Origin: Streptomyces bacillaris
GTDB taxonomy: Bacteria; Actinomycetota; Actinomycetes; Streptomycetales; Streptomycetaceae
Direction: 5' to 3'
Length of the DNA stretch: 64,000 nucleotides
NCBI RefSeq assembly: GCF_003268675.1
Contig: NZ_CP029378.1
Span: 7,130,001-7,194,000, forward strand
Shown in pieces: positions 44,053 through 53,600 of this stretch; positions within the stretch are counted from its first letter, which is position 1, and the number at the start of each line of letters is the position of its first letter. Made by a program: the position numbers and the translations under genes. The notes beneath the pieces were generated by a model. It had not been told where the DNA came from, searched no databases, and was given only the letters and a program-made list of their open reading frames with translations.

Positions 44053-44364
44053 ATGGCAGCACCCCGTAAATATCCGGACGAACTGCGCGAGCGCGCGATT
44101 CGCGAGGTCCGCACCACCGGCCGCCCGATCGCGCACGTCGCGAAGGACCTGGGCATCCACAAGGAGGCCTTGCGCGGCTGGGTCCGCCAGGCCGAGGCCG
44201 ACCGCGGCGAGCGGGACGACCGGCTCACCACCGCAGAGCTCGACGAGCTCAAGCAACTCCGTAAAGAAGTAGCGGAGCTGCGGCGGGCGAACGAGATCCT
44301 GAAAGCCGCCTCGGTGTTTTTTGCCCAGGAGATCGACCGTCCCCGGACGAGGCCGAGCAGGTGA
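44053..44364 (+). CDS. IS3-family transposase OrfA
   Basis: The 103-residue protein has the IS3 OrfA helix-turn-helix (RKYPDELRERAIREVRTTGRPIAHVAKDLGIHKEALRGWVRQAE) and a leucine-zipper region (TTAELDELKQLRKEVAELRRANEILKAASVFF). It binds the element ends. A run of six T at 44317-44322 within ASVFF lies just before the overlap with OrfB; a -1 slip there enters the OrfB frame directly, giving the fused OrfAB transposase typical of this family. Confidence 0.88.
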   Translation: MAAPRKYPDELRERAIREVRTTGRPIAHVAKDLGIHKEALRGWVRQAEADRGERDDRLTTAELDELKQLRKEVAELRRANEILKAASVFFAQEIDRPRTRPSR

Positions 44365-45245
44365 TCGACCACCTGCGTGGACACGGCCTCGGGGTCGATC
44401 CCGTCTGCCGGGTGCTGGACCTGTCTCCGTCGACGTACTTCGCCCGCAAGAAGCGGCCGAAGTCGGCCCGTCGGCTCCGCGACGAGCAGCTCATGCCTCT
44501 GATCGAGGAGGTCCACGCGGACTCGGGCGGCACCTATGGCGCCCGCCGGATCACGCGGGCCCTGGGCCGCCGGGGCGTCGAGGTGGCCCGCTGCACGGTC
44601 GAGCGGCTGATGGCCGAGCTGGGCCTGGAGGGCGTCATCCGTGGCCGGCGCCGCCGCACCACGGTCCCGGAGCCGTCGGCGCCGCGTCCGCCGGACCTGG
44701 TCGACCGCGACTTCACCGCCTCGCGGCCCGATCAGCTGTGGGTCGCGGACATGACCTATGTCCGCACCTGGTCGGGATGGATGTATGTGGCATTCGTCCT
44801 GGACGTGTACTCGCGGATGATCGTCGGCTGGCAGGTCGCGAACCACATGCGGACCGAACTCCCTCTGGACGCCCTGGAGATGGCGCTCTGGCGGCGTCGG
44901 ATCAAGAAGGACTCCGGACTGATCCACCACAGCGATCGCGGGTCGCAATACGTGTCAATTCGGTATACCGACCGGCTCGCGGACATCGGCGCCTCCGCCT
45001 CCGTCGGGTCGGTCGCGGACTCGTATGACAACGCGATGGCCGAGGCGCTGAACGGGACCTTCAAGGCCGAGCTGATCGAGATGCAGGGTCCTTGGAAGGA
45101 CGTCGAGCAGGTCGAGCGGGCGATCTTCCAGTGGGTCACCTGGTACAACGAGGAACGTCTGCACTCCGCGCTCGACTACGTGCCGCCGGCCGAGCACGAG
45201 GAAGCCTTCTGGCGCAGCCAGGAGCAAACCCCGCAGTCCGCCTGA
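44361..45245 (+). CDS. IS3-family transposase OrfB
   Basis: The 294-residue frame overlaps OrfA by four bases and is in its -1 frame. It has the HTH_21 segment (DEQLMPLIEEVHADSGGTYGARRITRALGRRG) and the rve integrase core with the DDE residues: Asp in LWVADMTYV, Asp in FVLDVYSRMIVGW, and Glu in YDNAMAEALNGTFKAELI. The end (WYNEERLHSALDYVPPAEHE) is standard. All catalytic residues are present, so the element may still move. Confidence 0.9.
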   Translation: MIDHLRGHGLGVDPVCRVLDLSPSTYFARKKRPKSARRLRDEQLMPLIEEVHADSGGTYGARRITRALGRRGVEVARCTVERLMAELGLEGVIRGRRRRTTVPEPSAPRPPDLVDRDFTASRPDQLWVADMTYVRTWSGWMYVAFVLDVYSRMIVGWQVANHMRTELPLDALEMALWRRRIKKDSGLIHHSDRGSQYVSIRYTDRLADIGASASVGSVADSYDNAMAEALNGTFKAELIEMQGPWKDVEQVERAIFQWVTWYNEERLHSALDYVPPAEHEEAFWRSQEQTPQSA

Positions 45246-45285
45246 ACCAATCAAGATCGGACTCTACGAAACTCGGGGCAGCTCA

Positions 45286-45870
45286 CTGCCCCGCCTGATC
45301 GGCCGCTTGCAGGCCTATCTGTTCTTCCCCCTCCTCACTCTGGAGGCGTTCAACCTGCACGTGGCGGGTGTCCGGGCGCTGGCAGACCGCTCGCTCAAGC
45401 ACCGGCCACTGGAGGGAGCGCTGCTCATCGGCCACTTCGCGGTCTACCTGACCGCACTGTTCCTGGTGCTGCCGCCCGGCATGGCGATCGCCTTCCTCGC
45501 CGTTCAGCAGTGCCTCTTCGGTGTGTATCTCGGCTCGGTCTTCGCCCCCAACCACAAGGGCATGCCGATCCTGACAGGAAAGGACCGCCCGGACTTCCTG
45601 CGCCGCCAGGTCCTCACCTCACGTAACGTCCGGGGCAACTGGTTCACCGACATCGCGCTGGGGGGACTGAACTACCAGATCGAACACCACCTCTTCCCGA
45701 GCATGCCCAGCCCTAACCTGCGCAGGGCACAGATCATCGTGCGGCACTACTGTGACGAGCTGAGCGTTTCCTATCTGGAGACGGGCTTGATCACCTCGTA
45801 CCGGCAGGCGCTCCGCAGCCTCCACGAGGCGGGCGCCCCACTGCGCCGCACCCCGGCCGCCGCTTCCTGA
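45286..45870 (+). pseudogene. Fatty acid desaturase, front half removed at the IS3 end
   Basis: The coding frame runs in phase from the exact IS boundary (LPRLIGRLQAYLFFPLLTLEAFNLHV...) to the stop at 45870, 194 residues. It retains membrane segments and the last histidine box (NYQIEHHLFPSMPSPNLRRAQ). The first two histidine boxes and the start codon are missing and are not found on the other side of the IS. The remnant therefore cannot bind the di-iron centre. Confidence 0.85.
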
Positions 45871-46071
45871 GCGCCGCTCCTCCGTACCCTCCGGGCGGGA
45901 CGGGGAGCAGCGCCCAGGCAGGTGACGTCCACGTAACAGCCACAGCGTGACCCGGCATCTCCCGGTCATCGGCCTACGGGGGTAGCCCTCCGCTGCGACA
46001 GGGCCTAGCCTGAGCACCGCGCCCCTGCCCCCGGCCGTTTCTGACCTTACGGCCGAAAACAGGTGGAGATC

Positions 46072-46584
46072 ATGGCGCACCACAGTCCCGTCCAGTCGCC
46101 CCGCAGCAGTCCTCCCAGCGGTGTGCCGGAGGTCCGGCGGGTGCGAGCGCGAGAGGCGCTGGTCGACTACGACTGCCACGGTGACGCCCTCTTCTCCCTG
46201 GCTCTCCTTCTGTGCCGGGACGTCGACCTGGCCGCCGACGCAGTCGTCGCCACACTGACCCTGGTGGACGGGACGCCGTCCGAGCCTTGTCCGAACGGGG
46301 CGCGGCGTCAGCACCTCGCGGCGGATCTGTGGAACCGGTGCGCGCGTGTTCCCGACGGGCGGCTACCGGAACCTGCTCCGTACCTCCGGTCGCACCGGAA
46401 CCGACCGTCCCGCGAACAGGACCAGCCCGAGCAGTACTTGGCTGTGCTTGGGCTGGTCCTGTTCGGCGCTCACACCTATGGGCAGGCTGCCGCGCTGATC
46501 GGTCTGCCGGCCTCTTCGGCCGCTGTGCGGTCGCGAGCCCTCCTGCACCACGCCGCGAGCGTAGCCAGCCACCGCTGGACGTAA
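46072..46584 (+). CDS. Sigma-factor-like protein, function unknown
   Basis: The 170-residue protein begins at ATG 46072 after AGGTGGAG. A region-2-like helix (YDCHGDALFSLALLLCRDVDLAADAVVATL) and a C-terminal helix-turn-helix-like part (LGLVLFGAHTYGQAAALIGLPASSAAVRSRALLHHAA) recall small ECF sigma factors. The -10 recognition residues are not convincing. It could be a degenerate sigma-like regulator. It sits at the head of STAS and GAF-ANTAR genes, so a regulatory job is plausible. Confidence 0.55.
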   Translation: MAHHSPVQSPRSSPPSGVPEVRRVRAREALVDYDCHGDALFSLALLLCRDVDLAADAVVATLTLVDGTPSEPCPNGARRQHLAADLWNRCARVPDGRLPEPAPYLRSHRNRPSREQDQPEQYLAVLGLVLFGAHTYGQAAALIGLPASSAAVRSRALLHHAASVASHRWT

Positions 46585-46776
46585 GAGGCACGGGCCCCGA
46601 TACCGGGTTGCCCACCGTGGTCTTGGGGGCCGCAGAGGGCAGCCGGAGTCGGCAGCGCCGTGGCCACGAAAGGCCTCCTCACCACGGCGCTGCCTTGCAT
46701 AACCCGACCGGGCGTTCACCCCGGGGCCGTTCCACCAGGCTAGCCCCGACCAACAGGCTCGAAGCGAGGATGGCTG

Positions 46777-47169
46777 ATGCAGACTCCACCACTCCTCCAC
46801 GTCGACCGGCGCCAGGAGGAAACGCGCACCGTCATCGTTCTGGCCGGGGCGATGGACAGGGACTCCGTCCCCGTGTTCACCGCGGCGATGGCTGAGGTCT
46901 CGCGTGCCGGGGCCGCGGCCGTTCACGTGGATCTGAGCGCCGTCGCGTTCTGCGACTGCGGTGGACTCACCGCTCTCCTCACGGCAGCTCAGGACAGTCG
47001 GACGGAGGGGCGGAAGTTTCAGGCGCATGCTCCGTCCCCGGCAGTCCTTCGCCTGTTCACCCTGACCGGCACCGTCGGCATTCTTCTCGGGCCGGGGTTC
47101 CGCACCTCCGGTCCGGACGAGACCGCCGCGAGGCGCTTCGAAGATCGATCCCCTGCCCCGCCGGTATGA
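46777..47169 (+). CDS. STAS-domain protein with an altered phosphorylation motif
   Basis: The 130-residue protein is a single STAS domain of the anti-sigma-factor antagonist type (RTVIVLAGAMDRDSVPVFTAAM...VHVDLSAVAFCDCGGLTALLTAA). In SpoIIAA and BldG the motif is DSSG with a phosphorylated Ser. Here it is Asp60-Cys61-Gly62-Gly63, so that switch is absent. It may be constitutively active or sense something else. ATG 46777 follows GAGGA. The nearby SigF-type sigma factor is a possible indirect target. Confidence 0.8.
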   Translation: MQTPPLLHVDRRQEETRTVIVLAGAMDRDSVPVFTAAMAEVSRAGAAAVHVDLSAVAFCDCGGLTALLTAAQDSRTEGRKFQAHAPSPAVLRLFTLTGTVGILLGPGFRTSGPDETAARRFEDRSPAPPV

Positions 47170-47194
47170 TGGGGAGTCCGAAAGGTGGCCGCCT

Positions 47195-47914
47195 GTGCTC
47201 AGCCCCGAGATGACCCGGATCCTTCGGGCCCTCCACATGGACGTCGGGCCGGGGCTGGACGTCGGCTGTGTAGCGGTTCTCGGCATGGACCACCTCGTGG
47301 TGTCCTTGGTGGTCGAAGGGCACATCACGGAACAGTTGTGGTCCTCCGACTCCGTGGGTGCCTCGTTCGAGGACCTCCAGTTCACCTTGGGCCAGGGCCC
47401 CGGCCCGGATGCCCTTCGCACCAGCCAGACGGCGGCGGAACACGATGTGACAGCGTTGGGAGCGGCACGATGGCCCACCCTCGTTCCGGCGATGGCCCAT
47501 CTGCCGATCGGGGCCATCTTCTGCCTCCCGCTGGCCCTCGGCGGCATCTCCGTCGGCGTCCTCACCGCACTCCGCGCGTCCCCCGGGCCCATGAGCGGCC
47601 AGGAGATGGATGACGCCCTCGGTCTCGCAGCAGCCCTCACCCTCCAGTTCCTCGGCGGGGCAGGAACGCGAGGCGAGACCTGGTTCGACGCGCAGCCGGA
47701 CGGAGAGCTGCACCGTGCTGTCGTCCACCAGGCCACCGGCATGCTCAGTGTCCAGCTCGACCTTCCGCTGGGCGAGGCCCTGCTCCGCCTGCGCGCGTAC
47801 ACCTACAGCCACGACCGTTCCATCATCGAAGCCGCCGAAGACGTCGTCTCCCGGCGGCTCCGACTCGACGACGACCGTCCGGAACCCGAATCATCCAAGG
47901 AGACGAGGGGATGA
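47195..47914 (+). CDS. GAF-ANTAR regulatory protein
   Basis: The 239-residue protein starts at GTG 47195 after GAAAGGTGG. A GAF-like sensor fills residues 15-150 (VGCVAVLGMDHLVVSLVVEG...FTLGQGPGPDALRTSQ). An ANTAR domain follows at about 170-225 (LHRAVVHQATGMLSVQLDLPLGEALLRLRAYTYSHDRSIIEAAEDVVSRRL). It probably controls transcription antitermination in response to a small ligand. The next gene overlaps its stop (ATGA), and encodes a second GAF-ANTAR protein. Confidence 0.82.
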   Translation: MLSPEMTRILRALHMDVGPGLDVGCVAVLGMDHLVVSLVVEGHITEQLWSSDSVGASFEDLQFTLGQGPGPDALRTSQTAAEHDVTALGAARWPTLVPAMAHLPIGAIFCLPLALGGISVGVLTALRASPGPMSGQEMDDALGLAAALTLQFLGGAGTRGETWFDAQPDGELHRAVVHQATGMLSVQLDLPLGEALLRLRAYTYSHDRSIIEAAEDVVSRRLRLDDDRPEPESSKETRG

Positions 47915-48649
47915 CATCCATGTCCCGCGAGCAACAGGTGTCAACAGTATTCGTGCAGGTCGCGGACTCCCTCATCGATGACTTCGACCTCATCGAATTC
48001 CTTGAGGGGCTGTGCGCCCACTGCGTCAGTCTGCTCGACGTCTCCGCGGTCGGCATTCTCCTCGCCAACGAAAAGGGGCTCCTGCATACGATCGCCGCGT
48101 CGGACCAGAACACGCACCTGCTGGAACTCTTCGCCATACAGCACGACGAAGGCCCCTGCCTCGACTGCTACCGCGCCGGCGACGCACGCATCAACATCGA
48201 CCTGCACGATCCCGTGGCCAACGAGACCTGGCCCGCGTTCGCAGACCAGGCCCGGCGCAGCGGCTTCCAGACGAGCCACGTCTTTCCTCTTCGCTTGCGT
48301 GACCGCGCCGTGGGGGCGATGAACCTCTTCCACACCGGCCGGCAGTCGCTGACCCCCCCAGGACGCTTCACTCGCCCAGGCGCTCGCGGACGTCGCGACG
48401 ATCGCCATTCTCCAACAGCGCGACCTCGGACAGGAGCAGTTGGAGAAGACACAACTGCAACGTGCCCTGTCCAGTCGCATCGTCATCGAACAGGCCAAGG
48501 GGATCCTCGCCGAACGCTGGAACGCCACTCCCGACGCGGCGTACGACGCTCTGCGCACCTATGCCCGAGCACGCCGACTACGCATCTCCGACTGCGCCCG
48601 CCACATCATCGACCAGACCCTCGACACCGACGAGATCCCGCACGTCTAG
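47911..48649 (+). pseudogene. GAF-ANTAR gene frameshifted in a C7 run
   Basis: The first frame encodes a GAF domain (STVFVQVADSLIDDFDLIEFLEGLCAHCVSLLDVSAVGILL...FHTGRQSLTP). At 48353-48359 there are seven C where six would keep phase. The ANTAR part continues in another frame (QDASLAQALADVATIAILQQRDLGQEQLEKTQLQRALSSRIVIEQAKGILAERWNATPDAAYDALRTYARARRLRISDCARHI) to 48649. Everything except this one base looks intact, so recent mutation, phase variation or sequencing error are all possible. The start follows AAGGAGACGAGGGG. Confidence 0.82.
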
Positions 48650-49054
48650 CATCCTGCGGACGTGCACCGTGCCTTGCGCCGGATCCTGATCGCCGCCGTC
48701 CAGTGTGTCATCTTCGCCGTGGACAAGGCCATGGTCGAGCGCACCGACGCACAGCCACCCGACGCCTGACGGGGACCTGCCGGGCTGACGGGCCACGGGG
48801 CGGCCCCGGGCAACCGCCAGCCGCCTCGGGCCTGTTCACGATGCCCTCCTCGACGGGGTCGGCCCGGGGGGAACTTCGGCGGTGCGGTAACCGCTATGAC
48901 CGCGAAGGTGTTTGGGCCCGCCGATCGGGGACAGACGCTGGTTCGGCGTGCTTAGGCAGACAGGCACACACTCACGGGAGCGGCTTCTCCGGCCATCCTG
49001 AGGTGTCCTAGTCATGGCCCTCCCGTGCTGTACACGATAAGCAGCCATCGGGAG
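48650..49054. other. Intergenic stretch before the sigma factor gene
   Basis: About 400 bases. A possible 35-codon frame (GTG 48662 to 48769, MHRALRRILIAAVQCVIFAVDK...) is too short and featureless to support. I see no strong terminator or promoter motif. Confidence 0.4.
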
Positions 49055-50059
49055 ATGCGAATGCGTAGCACATCGCAACACCCTCGGATTTCCGCCGACG
49101 CACCGGAGAATGGACCGCGGGCGCTGTCAGGCACGACAGACGCACAACTGCGTGCGCGCGGGGTCTTCATGTCAGAGTCGACGGCCGGGGATCCGACCAT
49201 GCCGATATCCGCGGAGGCTCCGGCCGCGATCGCCGTCATCGCCCCGGCGACGCTTCCGCGGATCGAGGAACCCGGGAAGATCGCCCCGAAGGACGCACGG
49301 GGGCTGGGGTCCCTGTTCTTCGAGCAGTTGCAGGTGCTCGAAGAGGGCACACCGGAGCACCAGTACGCCCGGAACACGCTGATCGAGATCAATCTGTCCC
49401 TGGTGCATTTCTCGGCTAGGAGATTTCGCAACCGTGGCAGCGGCGAGATGGAGGACATCGTCCAGGTCGGCACGATCGGGCTGATCAAGGCGATCGACCG
49501 ATTCGAGCTCAGCCGTGAAGTGAAGTTCACCTCCTTCGCCATCCCCTACGTCGTCGGGGAGATCAAGAGGTTCTTCCGCGACTCCACCTGGGCCGTCCAC
49601 GTGCCGCGCCGTCTGCAGGAGCTTCGCGTCACCCTGGCCAAGACCCGTGAAGAACTCGCCGGCCGACTCGATCGCGACCCCAGCGTCGCCGAACTCGCCC
49701 AGTACCTGGACCTCACCGCGGAAGAGGTCATAGAGGGCCTCATCGCCTCCAACGGCTACACCGCCGGCTCCCTGGACCTGCCCATCGGCGCCGAACACAA
49801 CGGATCCGAGACCGTCACCTACGGAGATGTGAAGGGCGACGTCGATCCGGCCATGGAACTGGTCGAGAACCTCCACGCGCTGGCGCCGCTGCTGGAGGAT
49901 CTCGACGACCGGGACCGCGAGATCGTAGCCATGCGCTTCGGCCAGGAGATGACCCAGGCCCAGATCGGTGAGTATCTCGGCATCTCCCAGATGCAGGTCT
50001 CCCGACTCCTGACCCGCCTGCTGGCCAAGCTCCGCCGGGGCATGCTCAGCCAGAACTGA
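49055..50059 (+). CDS. SigF/SigB-family RNA polymerase sigma factor
   Basis: The sigma domains run from LGSLFFEQLQVLEEGTPEHQYARNTLIEINLSLVHFSARRFRNRG through region 2 (DIVQVGTIGLIKAIDRFELSREVKFTSFAIPYVVGEIKRFFRD), region 3 (VPRRLQELRVTLAKTREEL...) and region 4 (LEDLDDRDREIVAMRFGQEMTQAQIGEYLGISQMQVSRLLTRLLAKLR). This is the SigB/F/G stress and sporulation type. The start is uncertain: ATG 49055 after GGGAG gives 334 residues; ATG 49169 would remove 38 poorly conserved residues. STAS and GAF-ANTAR genes upstream suggest a stress-control cluster. Confidence 0.88.
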   Translation: MRMRSTSQHPRISADAPENGPRALSGTTDAQLRARGVFMSESTAGDPTMPISAEAPAAIAVIAPATLPRIEEPGKIAPKDARGLGSLFFEQLQVLEEGTPEHQYARNTLIEINLSLVHFSARRFRNRGSGEMEDIVQVGTIGLIKAIDRFELSREVKFTSFAIPYVVGEIKRFFRDSTWAVHVPRRLQELRVTLAKTREELAGRLDRDPSVAELAQYLDLTAEEVIEGLIASNGYTAGSLDLPIGAEHNGSETVTYGDVKGDVDPAMELVENLHALAPLLEDLDDRDREIVAMRFGQEMTQAQIGEYLGISQMQVSRLLTRLLAKLRRGMLSQN

Positions 50060-50091
50060 GCATGGTCAGCCCTCACCGGTACGAAAGTGAC

Positions 50092-50121
50092 TGCCCGCGA
50101 CGCCCGACGTCGTCGCGGGCA
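50092..50121 (+). terminator. 11-bp hairpin after the sigma factor gene
   Basis: TGCCCGCGACG pairs perfectly with CGTCGCGGGCA around an eight-base loop, 32 bases past the stop. Confidence 0.7.
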
Positions 50122-50175
50122 GCCACCGGGCTCATGGCGGGCGGGAAACCCGGGCGGGCAGCGGGACATGCCCTG

Positions 50176-50417
50176 CAGGTGGATCTTCGAGCCGTACTTC
50201 CCCCGGTCGACAGGATTCGGACCTGTCAGGTCCCCCTTTTCAGGGCCCGCATGTTCACCGAGTCGATCGCGCACCGCGACCAGTCCAGCTCGCCGCGGGC
50301 ACCCAGTTCGTGAAGGACCAGGCGGTGGAGCTTGGCCCACACCCGTGCCTCCGGCAGCACCCGCTGGAACAACTCCCGCAACTCGTCCGGCACCAACCGC
50401 TCAACGATCCCCACCAT
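50176..50417 (-). pseudogene. IS5-family transposase remnant
   Basis: From ATG 50417 the minus strand reads VGIVERLVPDELRELFQRVLPEA, an IS5-type N-terminus. It jumps by internal deletion to VWAKLHRLVLHELGARGELDWSRCAIDSVNMRALK. After a frameshift it continues as KGDLTGPNPVDRGKYGSKIHL and ends. Most of the DDE domain is gone. It lies just beyond the 3' end of the RHS gene. Confidence 0.8.
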
Positions 50418-50675
50418 GGCTCACGGAATACCGAGCTATCCAAATGAGATTACCTCTCACAGTAGTACGCGTCGCCGCACGGATAGTCCGGGTTGCCTCA
50501 ACGGATGTTGGTGGACACGAACCGGGACAACCCGGAGCGGCAGGTGCGGCTGTCGTTCCTCGCCTGACCTTCGTCACCCCGGGTGTTTCCGCACCCGGAG
50601 GAGCCCAGGGTTCCATGGGCGCATACGGCTGACCCCGCCGGAGCACATCCGGCGGGGCCCGTGTCCACCGGTTCC

Positions 50676-53600
50676 TCAGTCGAAGTGGATGGTCTCCCGC
50701 CACACGATGTTGATCGGCACCCCGCCCCGGTTCCGGGCACCGTCGCCATAGGCGTTCCACGGTGTGAGGGTACGCAGCAGGGAGTCCCAGTTCATTCTGT
50801 CGGACACCTTGATGACGACCTCGGCGGTGCCGGCATTGTGGTCGATGCTCTCCACGTGGACCCGGACGTTGTAGGACCCGAGCGCCGCGTAGGAGCTGTT
50901 GCCCGTGCCCGCGAGGTAGTTCGCGATGTCCTCCGCCGCTTGGGCGCCCTGCTCGGCCAAGGTCTTGTCGCTGTTCTTGTACTTCCACTCCTCGCCCTCG
51001 AACAGCGTTCCCGGCTCCGCACCCCCGAGCTGTTCCCTGAGCCGTTCGCGGACCAGTTCCATGTGGTGGTGCTGCCGTACCTCCTCGGTGAACGCGTCGC
51101 CCTCCGTGAAGTTCCACTCGTCGGGATTGTTGAATCTGAGGAACTCGTCGATGACGTCGTAGCCGTTCGGCCCGCCCTTCCACTCCATCACCACCACTGC
51201 GAGCGGGCCGGCGCCGGTCAGCTTGATCCATTGGCACATGGCGTTGCAGCCGACCTCCGTGTCCCACGGCGCGGGCTTGCGCACCCCGCTCTTCAATCCC
51301 CGGAACGACGCGGTCCTGACCTGGTAGGTCGCCTTCTTGCGCGGCGGAGCGGCGCGGTACTTCGAGGACTTCTTCGCCGACGGCTTGCCGACCTGCTTCT
51401 TGCCGCCCGAGCCCCCGGTCGCCTTCTTCTTCCCGCTCGGCTTGCCGATCTTCTTTCCGTACAGCCCGCTCGCGTCCGCGTACGCCAGCGGGTTGTTGTA
51501 CGCGTACGTGTAGCCGTTCATCTGCTGGGGGTTCTTGTGGTCCACCACCGGGTCCGAGGAGAGGAATCGGCCGGTGTCCGCGTCGTACTCGCGGGCGCCC
51601 ATGCTGACGAGGCCGGTGTCCTTGTCGTCCGTACCGTTGGCGAAGGTGCGACTGCCGGGCCACCGGCCGCCCGACTGCTGACCCCGGAGCCCGCCGAACG
51701 GCAGGGTGCGCCGTTGCACCAGCCCCTGACTGTCCGCGTTCACCGCCAACTGCCCGGTGCCGTGCTGGTCGGCGATGCTGAACGACACCTGCCGGTCGTC
51801 GCTGATCACCGCGAGATGCCCGCCGCCCAGGTCGATGTGGCGGGTCGCCACCGCCCGGTCGCCGCCGGCCGGGACGGTCACCTCCGTCTCCCCGAGGTAC
51901 AGCGTGGTACCCGAGGCGGTACGGCCGATCAGCCGGTTGCCGTCCGCGTCGTACACGTAGGAGGCGGTGCTGCCGTCGGAGCCCTTCACCTCGGTCACCC
52001 GGCCCTCGGCGCTCCACGCCAGTTCCTGGTCGACCGCGCCGCCCTCGCGCGTGACGGTGTTGCCCGCCGCGTCATAGGCGTAGGTGAGGGAGACGGGGTC
52101 GGTCCCGGTGCCCTCGACCCCCAACAGCGTGCCGGGCCTGTCCTCGGCGTACCGGTAGGTGCGGGTCGTCCCCTGCTCGTGGCGGGTCTCCTTGAGCCGG
52201 TTGCCGGAGGCGTCGTAGGCGTAGGAGTGGTGGTACGGGGCCGGGCCGCCGACCGTGGCCGCGCTGCCGGAGTCCGCGCATGCGGTGGTGCCCTGTGCCC
52301 AGGCGTCGGTCAGCCTCCGCAGATGGTCGTAGGCGAAGCACTGGGTGTCGGTGCCGCCGCGTGCGACGTCGGCGATGGACAGGACGTTGCCCGCCTGGTC
52401 GTAGGAGTAGGTCTCGTGGCGGTCGACACCCGGCTGGTCCTCCCGGTCCAGCCGGGTGGTCCGCAGCCGCTGGGTGCCCCATTCGTAGGTGTTGGTGGCG
52501 TAGGACCGCTTCCCGTCGGCGCGGCCCAGGGCGTAGCGCAGCGCCTTACCGGTGAGGCTGTAGGTCACCTCGCTGGTGATCCCCAGCGGCCCGTTGGAGG
52601 CGACCGGCCGCAGCGTGCCGTCCTCGTACGCGAAGGTCACGCTCTGGCCGGGCAGGGCCCCGGCAGCCGGCAGCCCGATGCTGCGGATCTCGCCGGACGG
52701 GTCGTACTGGGTGGTCGACACATAGCTGCCGGCCAGCGCCCCCTCGGACTCCGGTATGACGACCCGGGTGCGCAGCGGACGGTAGAGCTTGTCGTAGTTC
52801 AGGACCTCCGACACATAGGCTTCGCCGCCCTCGTAGCGGATGCTGCGGCCCAGCTGTCCCCGGGCGCCGCTCACGGTGTCGTACTCCCAGCGGGCCAGGA
52901 GTGTGCCGTCGGCGCTGTCCTCGCGGAGCTCGGTCTGCCGGCCCATGCCGTCGTATCCGTACGCCAGGGTGTCCCCCCGGTCGTCCGTGATGGAGACGGT
53001 GCGGCCCCGTTCGTCGAACGCGGTGGTCTTGGTGCCGGTGTTGGGACCGGTCGAGGAGATCTGCCGGCCCACCTGGTCGTAGCGGTAGGTCCAGGTGCTC
53101 CCGGCGGGATCGGTGACCTCGGCGAGGCGGCCGTGCTGGTTGTAGGTGTAGCGGGTGCTGTCGTAGGCGGAGCCCGCGTCGCGCCCGTGGTGGCGGCGTA
53201 CCTCGACGGGCTCGCCGAGTGCGTTGACGAGTGTTGTGACGGTGGTGGCCCCCTGGGGCGGTACGACGGTGGCGCGGTCGCCTCCGTGGATCGTCCGGGT
53301 GGCGGCCAGGACGGTGCCGCCGTCGCCGTCGCCGGCCATGACGGTGGACTCGGTCTCGCGGCCGAGCCCGTCGTAGCGGTGCCGGGTCTGGGATTCGACC
53401 ACCGACTCGTCGGCGGGCAGGAACAGATTCTGGGCCGGTGCCCCGGTCGTGTAGTAGGAGGCGAAGGTCTTCGCGGTGAGGCCGCGCTCGTCGTAGAAGA
53501 TGTCGGTCAGCAGCCGGCCGCCGGCCGGGCCGGGGCCCTGGGTCTGGCGCTCGCGCAGGAAACCGTCGTACAGGACGTAGGAGGTGTTCTGGAGTCCCCG

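Larger units (their letters stand above)
43981..45285 (+). mobile_element. IS3-family insertion sequence
   Basis: The element is bounded by imperfect inverted repeats of about 27 bp. The left begins TGAGCTGTACTGAGATT (43981-44007); the right, read inward, begins TGAGCTGCCCCGAGTTT (45259-45285). Both end GAGTCC. Two overlapping transposase frames fill it. The flanks show no matching 3-4 bp target duplication (AAC on the left, CTG on the right), which suggests a rearrangement after insertion. Confidence 0.88.

Noticed and set aside
46072..46584. Calling the small protein a genuine ECF sigma factor
   Set aside because: Only loose similarity to regions 2 and 4 is visible, so it was left as sigma-like with unknown function.
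48662..48769. A 35-codon frame after the frameshifted GAF-ANTAR gene
   Set aside because: It has no ribosome site, domain or conserved feature that I can see; it is likely chance.
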